NCBI GenBank assembly: GCA_013399305.1
Contig: VXAI01000098.1
Span: forward strand, 422,111-486,110
Reading direction: 5' to 3'
Length of the DNA: 64,000 nt
Origin: Rostratula benghalensis
Lineage: Eukaryota > Chordata > Aves > Charadriiformes > Rostratulidae
Positions within the stretch are counted from its first letter, which is position 1, and every line of letters begins with the position of its first letter. A program made the translations under genes and the position numbers. The notes below the pieces were generated by a model, which saw only the letters and a list, made by a program, of their open reading frames with translations, did no database searches and was not told the DNA's origin. Positions 37,801 through 50,000 of the stretch are shown here, one piece after another.

Positions 37801-40586
37801 AGCTTCTGAAAACGCAAGTCCAAGAAATCAAAGCTGCCTTCTGCTCTGTGTGCTTGGGAAAGAGCATTACTTCTGATGGGTTTAGGACCTGTAAGCATCC
37901 AAAAGGAGGATTATGTCTGGCTCCATGGGAGACAAACAGTCCCACAGGAACCTTTTATCTTTATTTTAGTAGCAGAGACATTTGGAAGCCCCTCTGGAGG
38001 GGAGAGGAAAGGCTTTGAATCGGAGAATTATAGAGTGGTTTGGGTTGAAAGGGACCTTAGAAAATCATCTAGTCCAACCCCCCTGCCATGGGCAGAGACA
38101 TCTTTCAATAGATCAGCTTGCTCAAAGCCCCATCCAGCCAGACCTTGAATGTGTCCAACTGACACACTTCTCCAAGCTTGATAGCTTCAAGTTAATTGTT
38201 GGGTCAGGAGAAGAGGAGCTTGGTGCAAACCAATTAGGGCTTGTGCTCTAAAACCACATCAGTTTACCAACATCTTACCTCCTCTTTCTCCTCAGGCCGC
38301 ACCAGCTTCTATGAGCAGTATGGAGTAATCCGGGATGTGCTGCAGAACCACCTCACGGAGGCCCTGATGTTCCTGACCATGGAGCTCCCAGCCAACGTGA
38401 GCAGGGCTGAAGAGGTTTTGCAGAGCAAGCTGCAAGCCTTCCAGTCCTTGCGGGGCCTGGAGAAGAGCAGTGCCGTGTTGGGTCAGTATCAGGCATATGC
38501 CAGCCAAGTACAGGAGGAACTGCAGAAGGCACGAGACTACATCAGCACAACACCAACCTTTGCAGGTGAGACTTTGGTCTGGGCCCTGGAAAGGGGAGCA
38601 GTAGTCTAGAGGTGAGGAGAGCAGATGTGAGTCCTTGCATGCTGGTAGCAGCTTCATGACTCTGGGTCTCGCTGTTGACACAGAGATGTCTCCAGGCATC
38701 CACTGGCATGGCAGCTGGGAGCTGTAACAAGATAATAGTGTTGTCATGTTAGTTAACTGATGATCCAGTGAATGGGAAGCATTGCATAAGAGCTAAGTCC
38801 CATTATTCTTGATAAGATCTCTGCGTTATTTTTAGAAGTAGACTGTAAACACCTTTGCCTTTTCATAAAGTCAAGTTGCTTTCTGCATCCAAGGGGTAAA
38901 GTATTGGCAGTTCTCTGTGATTAGCAGACCACAAGGCCATCTCTGGCCATGCCGCGTCTTCTGAATGTTAAAGATTTTGTCTGGATGATATTCCTGCTCA
39001 GGAACTGATTTCCTGCATGATGAAAGGAGGCTAATTGAGTAGGATACCTGGGAGGAAGCACAGGAGGGTGGCTGGAGAGCAGTTGGTCCAGTGAAAGGCT
39101 GAATGTGGAGCAGGAGACACAGAGGATGCCAAGATTTCTGGGAGCTAAGGAAGGAGAATGATGTGTAGGTGCTACAGATTCACCCCAAATCAGGTTTAAT
39201 TTGGTAGCTGAGTCCACTCTCGTTTCAGGTGTGCTGATTCACAGTGACAGCCTGCGATGGGAAGGGGTCCCTTTCCTCCTCGCTTCTGGGAAAGCTCTGG
39301 ATGAACGGGTAGGTTATGTCCGTGTGCTCTTCAAGAACCTGGCCTACTGCGCTCAGAGTGAGACTCTGAGGGACGCAGAGCACAGCCAGTGCAAACCCAG
39401 GCAGATCATCTTCTACATTGGGCACGGTGCACTCAACACCCCCGCCATCCTTGTGAGCAGGAACCTTTTCAAGCCTGTCATGCCAGAAAGCAGCTGGAGA
39501 GAGGCAGTGGGTCAGTCAAACCTGCACATTTTTGGACAGCCATTGTCTGACTACTATGTGTACAACCCTGTGAAAGAGAGGGATGCGTATTCAGTCCTCA
39601 TCTCCAACATCTACCATGCCAGGAAGGATTTCTTCATTACCACTGAGAACCTGCTGGCCTCCTGGGGGTTCTGGACGCCGCTGCTGGACAGCATTTCTCA
39701 ACAGCCCCTGCGCCTCTACCCTGGGGGTGTGGAGAACCAGCACCTCTTAGACTTCGAAATGGTGAGCGGGGAAGTGGCTTTCACACTGGCAGAGCCAGTG
39801 GAACTGCTGAACCCCGACAGGCTGATGCCAAATGATTACAAGACGATCCAGACCAAATTTCGCCAAAGTCCCTTGGTCTCAGCGTGGTCTGAGGAGCTGA
39901 TTTCCCAACTGGCTTCTGACATTGAGAAGATAGCACACAAGACTGTGGCAGAGTCTGGGCAGTTCCACCTGGCCCTCTCAGGTGGCTCCAGCCCAGTGGT
40001 CCTATTCCAGCGGCTAGCAAGGCACCATTACGCCTTCCCCTGGAAGCACACCCACATCTGGCTGGTAGATGAACGCTGCGTCCCTCTCACTGACACCGAG
40101 TCCAACTTCTTCAGCTTGCACAGCCACCTCCTCCAGAACGTCAGGGTGCCCTACTTCAACGTCCACCCCATGCCTGTCCACCTGAACCAGCGGCTCTGTG
40201 TGGAAGAGGACAGAGGCACGGAGCTGTATGCCAAGGAGATCACGGCCCTGGTGGCCAATGCCAGCTTTGACCTGGTGCTGCTTGGGATGGGCACTGATGG
40301 GCACACTGCTTCGCTCTTCCCTTACTCTGAAAATGGCTTGGAAGGGGCTCAGACTGTGGTGCTGACTGAAAGCCCCGTCAAACCTCACCAAAGGATGAGC
40401 CTTAGCCTACCCCTCATCAACAAGGCCAGGCAGGTGTTTGTCCTGGTTCTGGGGAAGGGCAAGCACGCCATCACCACCCTGCTCAGCAGAGTGGGCCACC
40501 AGCCAAGGAAATGGCCTATCTCGGGTGTCAGCCCCAGCTCTGGCCAGCTGGTGTGGTATGTGGATTATGAAGCAATGCTTGGGTGA
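34236..40586 (+). CDS. H6PD: hexose-6-phosphate dehydrogenase / glucose 1-dehydrogenase, bifunctional with 6-phosphogluconolactonase
   Basis: Joined from 34236-34862, 36071-36188, 38296-38565 and 39229-40586, the coding sequence gives 790 residues ending in a stop at 40584-40586 (human protein 791). All internal boundaries are GT/AG and keep frame. The enzyme works in the endoplasmic reticulum lumen. It oxidises glucose 6-phosphate with NADP+ and then hydrolyses the lactone to 6-phosphogluconate; the NADPH supports 11beta-hydroxysteroid dehydrogenase type 1. Visible parts: signal peptide (about 1-20), nucleotide-binding GATGDLA (32-38), EKPFG (173-177), substrate motif YRVDHYLGK (200-208), RDVLQNH with the likely catalytic His267, then a C-terminal lactonase domain with ALSGGSSP (587-594), WLVDERCVP (616-624) and GMGTDGHTASLFP (from 691). 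N-glycosylation sequons at N116, N157, N282 and N682 fit a luminal protein. No KDEL-type tail is present. The gene appears intact. Confidence 0.98.
34863..36070 (+). other. H6PD: H6PD intron 2
   Basis: A 1.2 kb GT-AG intron. It contains T16 (35623-35638) and ends with an unusually long T18 run (36044-36061) serving as the pyrimidine tract of the exon 3 acceptor. Nothing else is recognised. Confidence 0.9.
36071..36188 (+). CDS. H6PD: H6PD coding exon 3 (residues 210-249, split codon)
   Basis: 118 nt following TTTGCAG. It encodes the start of the G6PD C-terminal domain, including AVAHILPFRHQNQ, IWNRHHVERV and LKETVDAK. It ends in phase 1, with the glycine codon 249 completed in exon 4. The donor AAAG|GTTGGT is weaker than the other three. 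Confidence 0.96.
36189..38295 (+). other. H6PD: H6PD intron 3
   Basis: A 2.1 kb GT-AG intron with a CR1 fragment (about 38020-38160) close to its 3' end. No other feature is seen. Confidence 0.9.
38020..38160 (-). repeat. CR1 LINE 3' fragment
   Basis: The stretch reads GAGTGGTTTGGGTTGAAAGG, GACCTTAGAAAATCATCTAG, TCCAACCCCCCTGCCATGGG, then GCTCAAAGCCCCATCCAGCC and CTTGAA. This is the highly characteristic antisense 3' end of avian CR1 elements. The element is 5'-truncated, as is usual, and lies in reverse orientation to H6PD, ending about 135 bp before exon 4. Confidence 0.93.
38296..38565 (+). CDS. H6PD: H6PD coding exon 4 (residues 249-339, both ends split)
   Basis: 270 nt between TCTCCTCAG and GCAG|GTGAGA. 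It carries GRTSFYEQYGVIRDVLQNHL, including the G6PD-family catalytic histidine (His267), and an N-glycosylation sequon (N282). It leaves phase 1, with glycine 339 completed in exon 5. Confidence 0.97.
38566..39228 (+). other. H6PD: H6PD intron 4
   Basis: A 663-nt GT-AG intron ending CTCGTTTCAG. No repeat or coding content recognised. Confidence 0.9.
39229..40586 (+). CDS. H6PD: H6PD coding exon 5 (residues 339-790)
   Basis: A 1,358-nt terminal coding exon. It completes the dehydrogenase domain (GKALDERVGYVRVLFKN, FFITTENLLASWGFWTPLL, RLYPGG) and contains the whole 6-phosphogluconolactonase domain from about residue 555. The lactonase signature motifs ALSGGSSP, LVDERCVP and LGMGTDGHTASLFP are all intact. 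The protein ends in VWYVDYEAMLG, one glycine-terminated tail as in mammals. Confidence 0.98.
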
Positions 40587-40824
40587 TGTCTTCCCAGTGT
40601 CCTTCTTCCCCTGTCTGCGTGGCCCCGACAGCCTGGATTTTCCTACATGATGTCCATGTTTTTTTCTATTGCCAGCAGCAGCTTCATCTCTGACAGACTC
40701 CTCTAACCTTTTGGGAAACCCGTGGCCTGCAGTGCCTCTGACATTTGAGCCCAGAAAGGAGCTCGGCTCAGTGTCCAGAGCTATGTAGGAGCCAAGAGCC
40801 CAGCGTTTCTGCATTTCTGGCTCT

Positions 40825-40965
40825 GTAAGGGATTCTGACTCTGACTTTGGACAAATTACCTCACCTTGAAGTGCCTCAGTTTTCCCTGTCACGCCTTTGT
40901 GGCTACTAGCACTTAACTACCTCACAGGCACTACGGGAGACTTGTTAAATTAAGTACCTGCCAAT
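40825..40965 (-). repeat. ancient MIR-like SINE remnant in the H6PD 3' UTR
   Basis: GACTTTGGACAAATTACCTC, then TGAAGTGCCTCAGTTTTCCC, then ACTACCTCACAGGCA recalls, in order, the antisense MIR pattern 'ttgggcaagtcacttaacctc..tgcctcagtttcc...tacctcacaggg'. It is diverged, with approximate edges. Confidence 0.4.
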
Positions 40966-43900
40966 TTATATATTTTTTTAATTTGTTTTTAATTCTCAGG
41001 CTAGAAGACAGTAATAATGTGTTAATCCTCTGCCCTGCTTAGTCTGGCTGGGACAGAGCTGTTGTCTCTGTGAAGTGACAGTCTGGGCACACGGGTCTGT
41101 AGTCCCATAGCCCATCGTGGTGCCAGCCAGACACTGACTGTGGCTGTGCTCTCCTGGGAGCACTCCCACCCGTTTGCCTTTGTGGCAAGTGGCCCCTAAA
41201 TGCTGACGCTGATTTGTGAGCTCACTGCAGTCCCCACAGCCTTAGCAAATTGCCCAGCAGCAGAGGCTGAGTTTATAAGCAGCAATTTGCTGGTCTCATT
41301 AAGTGGATAGCTGGTACCACGGGGCATGGAGCAGGCAGACACATTACTTTTTAGGCTGTTAGAATAAAGGGGACAGGGTGAGGAATATGGCAGTTCACAG
41401 AGCTGTTATTTGCCTGCAGTGTAATAATTATTGAGGGAAAAGCTTGGTGTTCAGAGGAGTTGTTTGCGTTTAGCTAGCAAAGACATGTTTTCTTTAACCA
41501 TCTTTCTCCGTCTCATTCTCTGAAATGAACTTTTCTCTGTCCTCAGAAGTGAAGCTCACAGTATCATCCAGTGGCTTATAAAATTTATGCAGGAGGCAGC
41601 TTTATAAACTATCAACGTACCCATCATTACAGCACACATTAAGGTGGTTAGTGTGTTTGTGGATGGTGGTGATGGGGTTTGAACTCGAGGACACTGCGTT
41701 AAATAAAAAGGGAGGAAATTTTCTCTGTACATATCTCCTGGGCACATGGAACAAGCAAATTGCATCTCTGTTGACAAGATGACATTAATTGGTTATAGAA
41801 AAGTGTAGTGCTGTAGCTCACAGGAAAGATTGGAGGCATCTAGTCCTACCTAGAGACCCCACTCTCTTCCCAGTTTTCACCTTTCTAGAACGCTGCCACA
41901 CACCACAGCTGTCTCTCTGCTTTCATGATATCCCCAAAAGCTCCATGATCTTCTCTACTGCAGCCCGACAGAGTGCAGCTCTTGGTAAGGAAACTGAGAC
42001 AGCACAGGATGGGAGAATTTGGGTTGATGGTCCATGTGGAGTCAAACTCACTCACCCCATCCTGGGGTGGCAGCAGGATGGGACACGGATGGGGTACTGG
42101 CTGCCAGCGGGGAAGACTCTGCAGAGGAGCAGAGGCCACTTCCAAAGGGATTTCTCTCTCTTTCCTGTGGATGTTGGCGCTGTTTCTGCAGAGAAGTAGC
42201 TGCGTGAGGAGATGTTGGGGGCCGAGTTGATGTGGGACCCGAGGGCTCGGTGGGGACCCCGATGCTGACAGGAGATGGCGCCCTGACCCTGAGCAGCACC
42301 AGTAGGTTGTGTGCTGTTCCTTCAGCGGGGCTGGTCTGAGACTGGGCCAGGCTCATCGCATCCCTGGATCCTCACAAGGGAAAAATGGGATCTCAGGAGT
42401 TGGACCTGGGAGTCTGGTGACTCCTTAAGTACCTGAAGTTCTGCGGTAAAGGGAAGAAAGGAGGCTTTGCTTCAGAAAGCTGGGCCATAGGCATTGGCTT
42501 CAGATCCTTCCCTGCACAGAGATCTGCTGAATCCTGGTGATGGAGATGCAAACCCGGGTGCTGTGGCACATGAAGGAAGGTGGGCAGGTCTATACAGCCT
42601 GTGCTCCCAGGTTCCTGAGTTGTTACCTTTCAGCATAACGCAGAAATCAGAGTTGTTATCCTCTGCTGATTGCACATTCCAAAGTGCACTGAGCAAGCTC
42701 CGTGAGAGCCCGTTACTCACCAGCAGTCCCCAGGCAAGCAGAGCCAGAGAGAAGCTGCGTGTGGCAGGAAAATGCCAAATTCTCAGGGACTGGCTGTGAT
42801 TTCTGGCAGACACCCACCTCCACCTTGCAGATGGTTGAGAAAAGCTGCATTTTACACACTGTGTTTGAGCTGAGCCGCGTGGATGCACATCGCTCAGCTC
42901 TTGCATGAGGAAGGAGGGGAGTTGTGGTGCTGCAGCTTTCTCAAAAGCTCCAATGCAAGACACAAGTGCCTTAACTGGTCTGGTTTGACAACCAGGTTCT
43001 CCGTCTTTTGTGGGCTTTCAGGAGGAAGTTTGCTCCTGCCTGTTTCATGGTTACAGGCTTGACTACCAGCACAAACACCAAAGGGTGAAAATAAATTACA
43101 GAGGAGGAGAGCAGCATCGAAAAGCAGGGGGAAGGTGAGCTCTGCAGGTTCCTTGCTGCAGGACTTGCCTGTCAAGTGGAGATGCTGATGGTGGGGTCTG
43201 GCATAAGAGCATACACCTAGGATTTAACTGGAGTAACTCCCTTTGTAGATGAGTGCTAGCAAACACTGGTTCCAAGTTATACCACTGTGGCTGAATCAGC
43301 TGTGCAGAGGAAGATGTATTAGGTCTGGTATGTCCATAAATTCAAACACAATTTTTTGGTTTTAAACAAAAATAGCCATGTTAAATTCATTCCACTTCTT
43401 CTGTATTTGGTGTGAGGGAACAAGCTTTAATGAAAAACTGATTTATGTGAGAGTACTGTGAGAGTAAAAAATGTAAATACATTGTTTTGAATGACAGAAT
43501 TTATTACTGCTTTGCAGATGACTGTGGCATTGGTGTTTTCTTGTTTCTGCACACCTTGTTAATATTTGGCTGGTACCTTTTGAAATAAGCACTGGTTTAG
43601 AGAGGTTTGTTTGCATTTTTAAATAAGCATGTGGGGTTTTTTTTCCTAGAGGGCTGCTGTTCTTTGCAGCTGAAGATAGGGTTCATTCGTGAAGCCTAAT
43701 GGGTCACCCCACAATTCATCGTAGATTTTATTAAAATGCAGTAAAAGCTTACACACATTTTCCTTGGTGAACAGAGCTGTTGGAGTTGCTATGGGTTTTT
43801 TTTAGAATTGTATTTTCTTTTTACACAGACAATTCCCATAAAACTCTTTAATCATCAGTATTTGCCAAATGAAAAATATTTTAAGATATAAAATTTGTGA

Positions 43901-44338
43901 CTGGCAAGAGAGGGAGTATGGATGGGAAGAAGGGTTAAATGAGCAGCACATCTGATAGGAAGAACGATAGAAGTCCACTGGGCTGTGGGCCAGGGAAGCA
44001 GTGCTATTTTTATTTTGTGAAAGCTATTAATAGGATGTGTGCACCTTCTCAAGAGCTTGTATTAACCTTTCTTTGCAAAAGCAACTCTATGGAATAACAT
44101 CTTACAGTCTGTTTCTCCCACAAGTGTTTATTGATACCAATTTAATTGTTTTTTTAAAATGGCAAGTACATTCCTAGAATTTAATGGTATGATTATTCAT
44201 ATGTTTTATGGACTACTAATACTGGAATTCATTTTTCACTTCAACTTTTACAAAACAAGTTGTAAAAATTGTATTTTTCCCATGAGTAAATTTTTGTGAT
44301 TCAGGCTTTGTAATGAATAGAGAACTATATTTATAAAA

Positions 44339-44344
44339 AATAAA
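44339..44344 (+). terminator. H6PD: candidate distal poly(A) signal of H6PD
   Basis: Canonical AATAAA at the end of an AT-rich block, followed by T-rich sequence within about 50 nt. It is the last such signal on the plus strand before the intergenic region regains balanced composition. Confidence 0.4.
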
Positions 44345-46869
44345 TAGCTTTTAACAAAAGTGTATTTTAATTCCTTTCAAAGATGGTGGTAATTTTATTA
44401 TTTTTTCCTGTCATCTTGATGAGTGAAGTTTTAAAGTTCTAGTTGTACAAAGAGGAAAATGTTGACTTTTCTGTATTCTGAAACCAGGAGTTTTAAATGT
44501 TCACTCTGACTCTTTTCTTGTTTTTGTGTGTGTGTGTCATCCAAACAAGGCTAAGACTTTTCAAAACAGAGGAACAGCCAAAGCCCTTTTAAGGTGAGAA
44601 GATGGAATCACCCAATACTACACAGGGCCCTTAGGAAAGTCTCTGCTGATCCACATTTACTCCCTGAGTTGCATTTCCATAGATACTATCACCATAGTAC
44701 GGAGTTGCTTAATAACATAGACTTTATGGAGCTGCATTTTTAACTGTAATCTGCTCAAGATCTGTGAGCTGGGATTATGCAGTTGAGCTTCGGGAACGCT
44801 CCGTGCTATGACTCTGGCTAGGGAGGCAGGGCTGAGCCCCAGCCTCCAGTTTAGCTGATCCCCAAGCGTTCCTGTCCTGTACCAGCCACCAGCCTGTCAC
44901 CTCCTCCAGCCACCTTCTCCTCCTGCTCAGTGATGGGAAAGTCTTGCCTGGCATCTCCATCACACAGAAAGCAAAAGCACAGCGAGCCCTGGAAAGGGAA
45001 GGAGGAAGAGCATGGCAATTTCATCGCATCACCCCAGGATAAGGCTTCATTTTCCTGGCAAGAGGAAGATTTGAGTCAGATGTTTTCTTGCTGATTGACA
45101 AATACTGGTTCCCCTGAAGGCAGTTGAAAGGGTGCTGTCATTCACAGACTGCTGGGTTTTCAGAGGACGTCCTGGGCTGTTAATGGAGCAGAGCATCTCT
45201 ATTCTGCCAGGTGCCAGGGGTCTTTTTCTCCTCAGTGTCCAAATCCTCCCCGGTGTGCCCTTGGGTGTCCAGGCACCTTGCTGTGGTGTGGGTATGATAC
45301 TTTGTGATGTAGTTAGTGATGCTGAACTATCTAAGTGACCCATAACAGGTGGGTGTGCAAGTGAGGAAATGTAACTGTCATGTCATAGGCTGGGGTCAGT
45401 ATTTTCCCATCGAGGTCAGAAGTGTTTTAATTCCAGTTTACAGCAAGGTTTGTTCTAGTTTAGGGAAGGTTTTGTTATAGTTTAGAGGCCGTTGCACATG
45501 ACTGAAGACAGATATACCAAGCAGTTACAGGATTAGGGAATCCTCCCCAAACAGGGGCAACAGAGGCAGTGGTGGTAAAATCAGCAGACTTTTTTGTCTT
45601 AACGCTTTTCAAATCAAATTTTTTTTGGTGCTCTGCCTGACTTCTCCTTTGGCCACAGCTCAGGGCAATGCTGAGTAGGGTTTTTTTTCTCTGGATGCAT
45701 TGCCTGCCTTGGTAGGGATTTGGTTTATTGCCTTCCTTTCCCCAGGCAGATGACTGAAAATATGGCTGTTGCCTAGAAAAGGGGTAAGAAAGGAGATGGA
45801 GGGGAGAGAGTGAGAAACGGTATGTTTCAGGGGCCAGAGCGATGCTGAAACAAGCTGCCTTGTGAGATGTCCCTGGGTAATGCGCATCGATCCAGTTCAT
45901 CCCAGCTGCTCCCCCTGCAGAGAGCTGGCGTGAGGTCCTGTAGCAATGCAGCACCAGGTTCTCCTGCAAGCACCACTGCAGACCCTGCCAGGCCTCTGCC
46001 CTCCAGCTGCTCCCTGCCGTTGGCCCTCCTTTGACAGCTTGCTCTACAGAGAGGAATTTCCCGCAGAAACTATGTCCTGGTAGCGCTCTGACCAGACATC
46101 GCCTCATTTTTTCCTTAAACAGGGCTCCCTTTTTTGTAGGCACCTCCTTACCCACAAAACAAGCTGGGTCTTGTGTGAATGATAATTTGGCTCTGAGCAG
46201 CATTGCTGTTGTTGAAACGAGACCTATGCACAGACAAAAATGGTTAAGCAGGTTCTTTTCTGTAGATCCCAGCCTATTTTTAACAGGATTCAGGGTTGGT
46301 TTGCTTTTTTCATGCTTTGCTTTTCTTACATGGGCACGTTTCATGGGCTGGCAGAGTACTCTCTGTGTGTCTGAAGATTTGGGGAGGGATTTGCAGGGAA
46401 GAAGATTGCAAGATGATGGGGCCGAATGGGAGCTCAAATATATGTCTCCAGTTGAGCTGGGGGGCGGTCAGAGCTGCAGCCAGTACCAAGTTTAACTCAT
46501 TTCCCACATGAAGAAGGGAAATCTGGGGTCGGGTGCTAGGGAAAAGGGCAGCCTGCATTCAGGGAGAGGGAGGAAACAGGAGGAAAAGATCCCTGTGCCC
46601 ATCTGAGGTGTGCATATCCCTTTCGGGAATGTGCTTGTGAAATAGACCCAATTGAGATTGAACAGCTTAATTTGGGAAAAGCAAAAAGTCCTCAGCAAAA
46701 GGGAGGGAAAAAACCCACGTGTGGTTCAGATTCATCTTTGTGGATTCTGCATCATCTCACAGCTCTCTAGAGAGCCAGTTTGGTAGTGATACAGCATCAC
46801 GGTAGGATTGCTTCAGGGTGGGAGAAGTCAGGATTCCTTCCTGTCCTCCCAGCTCCAAGGGAAGTGTCG

Positions 46870-47005
46870 GTCCATGGTTATCAGGAGAGAGCTGAAGAGG
46901 CAGGACTCTGCCACTGACTCACTGTGGGCGAGTCACGTTGCTTCCCTGAGTCCCCCTTTCCTCTTGCTATGCAGCAATAGTAAATCAGCTGCCTCATGGG
47001 AATAT
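46870..47005 (-). repeat. ancient MIR-like SINE remnant
   Basis: CAGGACTCTGCCACTGACTC followed by ACTGTGGGCGAGTCACGTTG and CTTCCCTGAGTCCCCCTTTC matches the order of the old amniote SINE pattern 'ctctgccactgactc..gtgtgacc..gcaagtcactt..ctctgggcctcagtttcc'. It is diverged, with approximate limits. Confidence 0.4.
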
Positions 47006-50000
47006 GAAATGTTTGGAAGAGGCCAGAGGAAGGCTGCTGGAGGAATGGAGAGCTTTATCCTACAGAGTTGTGTGTATCAAGTCATGTTCATCACACAGTA
47101 TCAGCCAAAGTACTTGCTGGGGACAGCAGCAATCAAAATTCTTTTCAGCACAAAGCCAGGGCCTGTTCTTATGGCTATCATCTGCTGCAAGCAGATGCTG
47201 CCTGGCATCTCCTTTCCCAACAGCAGTATTCTGACATGACCAAACTGACAAAAAAACCGACCCACATGCTGCAGTGTTTTGACTTGCTGAGGGACATTGT
47301 TGCAGATGCTTTTCCTGAGCTTTTCTCTGGAAGTACTTAGGTGTCTGTGACTGTAAAGGTGTTTGGGAGACAAGCATGCCAGCAGCAGAGGGTGCTGCTT
47401 CCTCACGCTGCAGGAGCTGCGGGAACCGCTTTTCCCAGTCCTGAACCGCAAAGGGAGCTTTTCTTAGGGGCAGTGGCCAACACAGCCGGGCCTCTAACAC
47501 CAAGGCTGCTGTCCCTTGAGACACACACAGGGCAGAGACGAGCAGTCATCTCCTGTGGCACAGCCAGCTCTCTGGGCAGCATGTTCTCCCAGGAGCTACT
47601 CCACAGCTGCTGTTCCTGTATTATCCCGGTGGCTACCATTTTCCATACCAAAAAGGCAAGGAATTCATTTTTCTGCTTTCCCACTCCCAATGGCTTCTCA
47701 TGCATGGACTGTGACCATGTGCTTAGCCCCCTTCACACAGGCTTGTGATGTACAGTGCAATAAGCAAAAGCAGTGTTATAACATGTCCTTTTTTACTGCA
47801 GACGTTTGTGTGAGCCAGTAAAGTCACTGTAAGGGTTGCTGCAAACAGAATTGGGAGTTTGTAGAGTATCTTCAGCATCCAAGTGCTTCAGAGTTACATA
47901 TATCCCGTTCTTTAAGGCAGGCCACTTCACGTCCAGTGCCCTATGCTGAAGTGGAAAGGCAAAAGAGCAGTGACAAGAGACATCACAGCAAGCCCCTGCT
48001 TTGCAGGTGAAGATAAAGCAAAAAAACTGGATTCCGCTTTGTTTCTGATGAAGAGTTTCATTTCATTCAAAAGCCTTGTTTATTTGTGTTGTGTTGCACA
48101 GTGTTGTGTTGACTGTGCTGAGATCTGAATTCACAAGAAGAGACTAACAAAAAGGAAGACAACCAGGGTGGTTTTTTTTCCTGCAAAAGCCCCCTTTGGG
48201 AATGCCTTTTTATCCTCCTCCATCCCACTCTTTGACTGCCCTTTCCACCACATTGAGCCATCTTCCAGCTGAGGAGGGCTTGTTGATTGTCCTCCAAGCA
48301 GGCTTGGCAGGATTTCTACCTCATGAGGCTGCTGTTTTAACAGTCTCTTTCTCTGTTCTGCAGCACACTGGGTTACTCTGGCTTTGTTGCTGTACATTAC
48401 AGACGCTCATTGTTCACTATCTGTTGCATTGTCTCCCTTAATTCCCACAGGCAGAGCCCTCATGCAGCACGTACATGTTTCCGGGCAGAGTGTTTACTCT
48501 CTTTCTCTCCCCCCTTCTCCCCAGGGCATAGAAAGCTGCATGTTTTCTGCCCGCCTGTCTTTATACACACAGACATCCCCCTTCAAATGCAAAAGCAAAA
48601 GGATCCCTGGTATTGCTACTGCTGCAAGGTTAGTTATCAGTCAGGCATAAAGCACATCTACAAAGTCTGTGCCAGCCTGAGAGTCCATGCTCTTAAGAAG
48701 GATTTAGATGCATAACTTCAGAAATTCAAAGGGACCCATTTTTCAGAAGGTGGGTGCTCATCCACTTCCAGACCCCATATAATCTACAATACTGAATCCT
48801 GAAAAGGAGACGTGCCAAGCCACCCCATCCCCCCACACACACCCCCTCCCTTTTAATAATCTTAGCATAAATTCACAAGGATGAGAGCTGGAAAAGTCTC
48901 TTCTAATCCAGGCTCCATCCCCAGTTAGTTTTCCAAGCAGGCTTAGAGGGATTCTGCTGCAGGCCATAAACACTGGTGTTAGTCAGCCACCCCCCTCCAC
49001 CCCTGTTTGCACCGTTGTTTGAGATGTAGACAGCACTCAAAGCAAGTGATTGAAGATCAGCAATTCCTGCTTCTTAAGGAAGCAAGAAAGTCAAATATTA
49101 AGGAAATAAAAAGAGACAAGATTCTGTAGGAGCTGTGATCTCATCTGGCCAGCAGCCACCACAAAGCTGAGAAGTTCTGCTCCAGCACTTGTCATGTCTG
49201 GTTTCCTCCAACTTCCCTGCTGCTCTTCTACCTCCTCCACCCCATCTCTCCCTCTTGCTGTGAGGAACAGGGAGCTCTGTTAGGGCAGGAAACCCTTGCA
49301 CACCTTGCACACAAGAAAGTGCAAGCCTGTGAGTAGCCCCCAGACAGAGCAGCTCGTGTCTGGCAATGGGAATGTGCTGCAAGGTCCCAGTGCTGACCAG
49401 TGCTGGGAGGCAGGTAACACGGCTGTGGTGGAATTAGGAGAGCGGCTGAATTCACAGGCAGACTGAAGCCTGCCGAGTTTCCTGTACAGTTCTCAGACAT
49501 CATTCACAACTTTCTTGGACTGGGTGCTGACATGTCTGCTGCTGCAGAAAGTGTTCATACTGTGCTGGCCATTTAATAGACCCTGGGGAGCTACGGCCAG
49601 GCAGGCCAAGGAGAACCTGCTTTTGAGACTCCACAACTGAGATCTTGAGCTTCCCTCAGGACCCTGGCCCTGGCCATTGCTGTTACCCCCCTGGGTCATA
49701 AAGGGGTGAGGAGAAGGGGAGCATTCAGCAGGTCAGTTACTCCACTGTGGTCTTCACATTACATTCATTTTTTCTTACTTCTACTGACACTTCAGCAGGT
49801 TTAGCACTGGACCCTGCCCCACTCTAAGTGACTGAATGTCCCACTGTGACCACCCCACTGAAGGAATAACCTAGCAGTGAGGAGCTTATGGTCCCTGGGC
49901 ACCAGGAAATTTCATTTCAGCCCTTCTGCAGCTGCAGGGGTTTTTTTCCTTGTAAGCACTGGTACAACTAAGTTGTACATTAATATGTGACCCATGAAAC

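Larger units (their letters stand above)
40587..44360 (+). other. H6PD: probable H6PD 3' UTR
   Basis: Downstream of the stop the sequence has AATAAA signals at 41363, 41702, 43090 and 44339. The last lies at the end of a strongly AT-rich block (43300-44520) and is followed by a T-rich stretch. Mammalian H6PD has a multi-kilobase 3' UTR, so a 3.7 kb UTR is plausible, with earlier signals giving shorter forms. Which signal is used cannot be read from the sequence. Confidence 0.45.

Noticed and set aside
48870..48960. Possible CR1-like fragment (GAGCTGGAAAAGTCTCTTCT, then AATCCAGGCTCC)
   Set aside because: The similarity is short and lacks the diagnostic downstream CR1 text.
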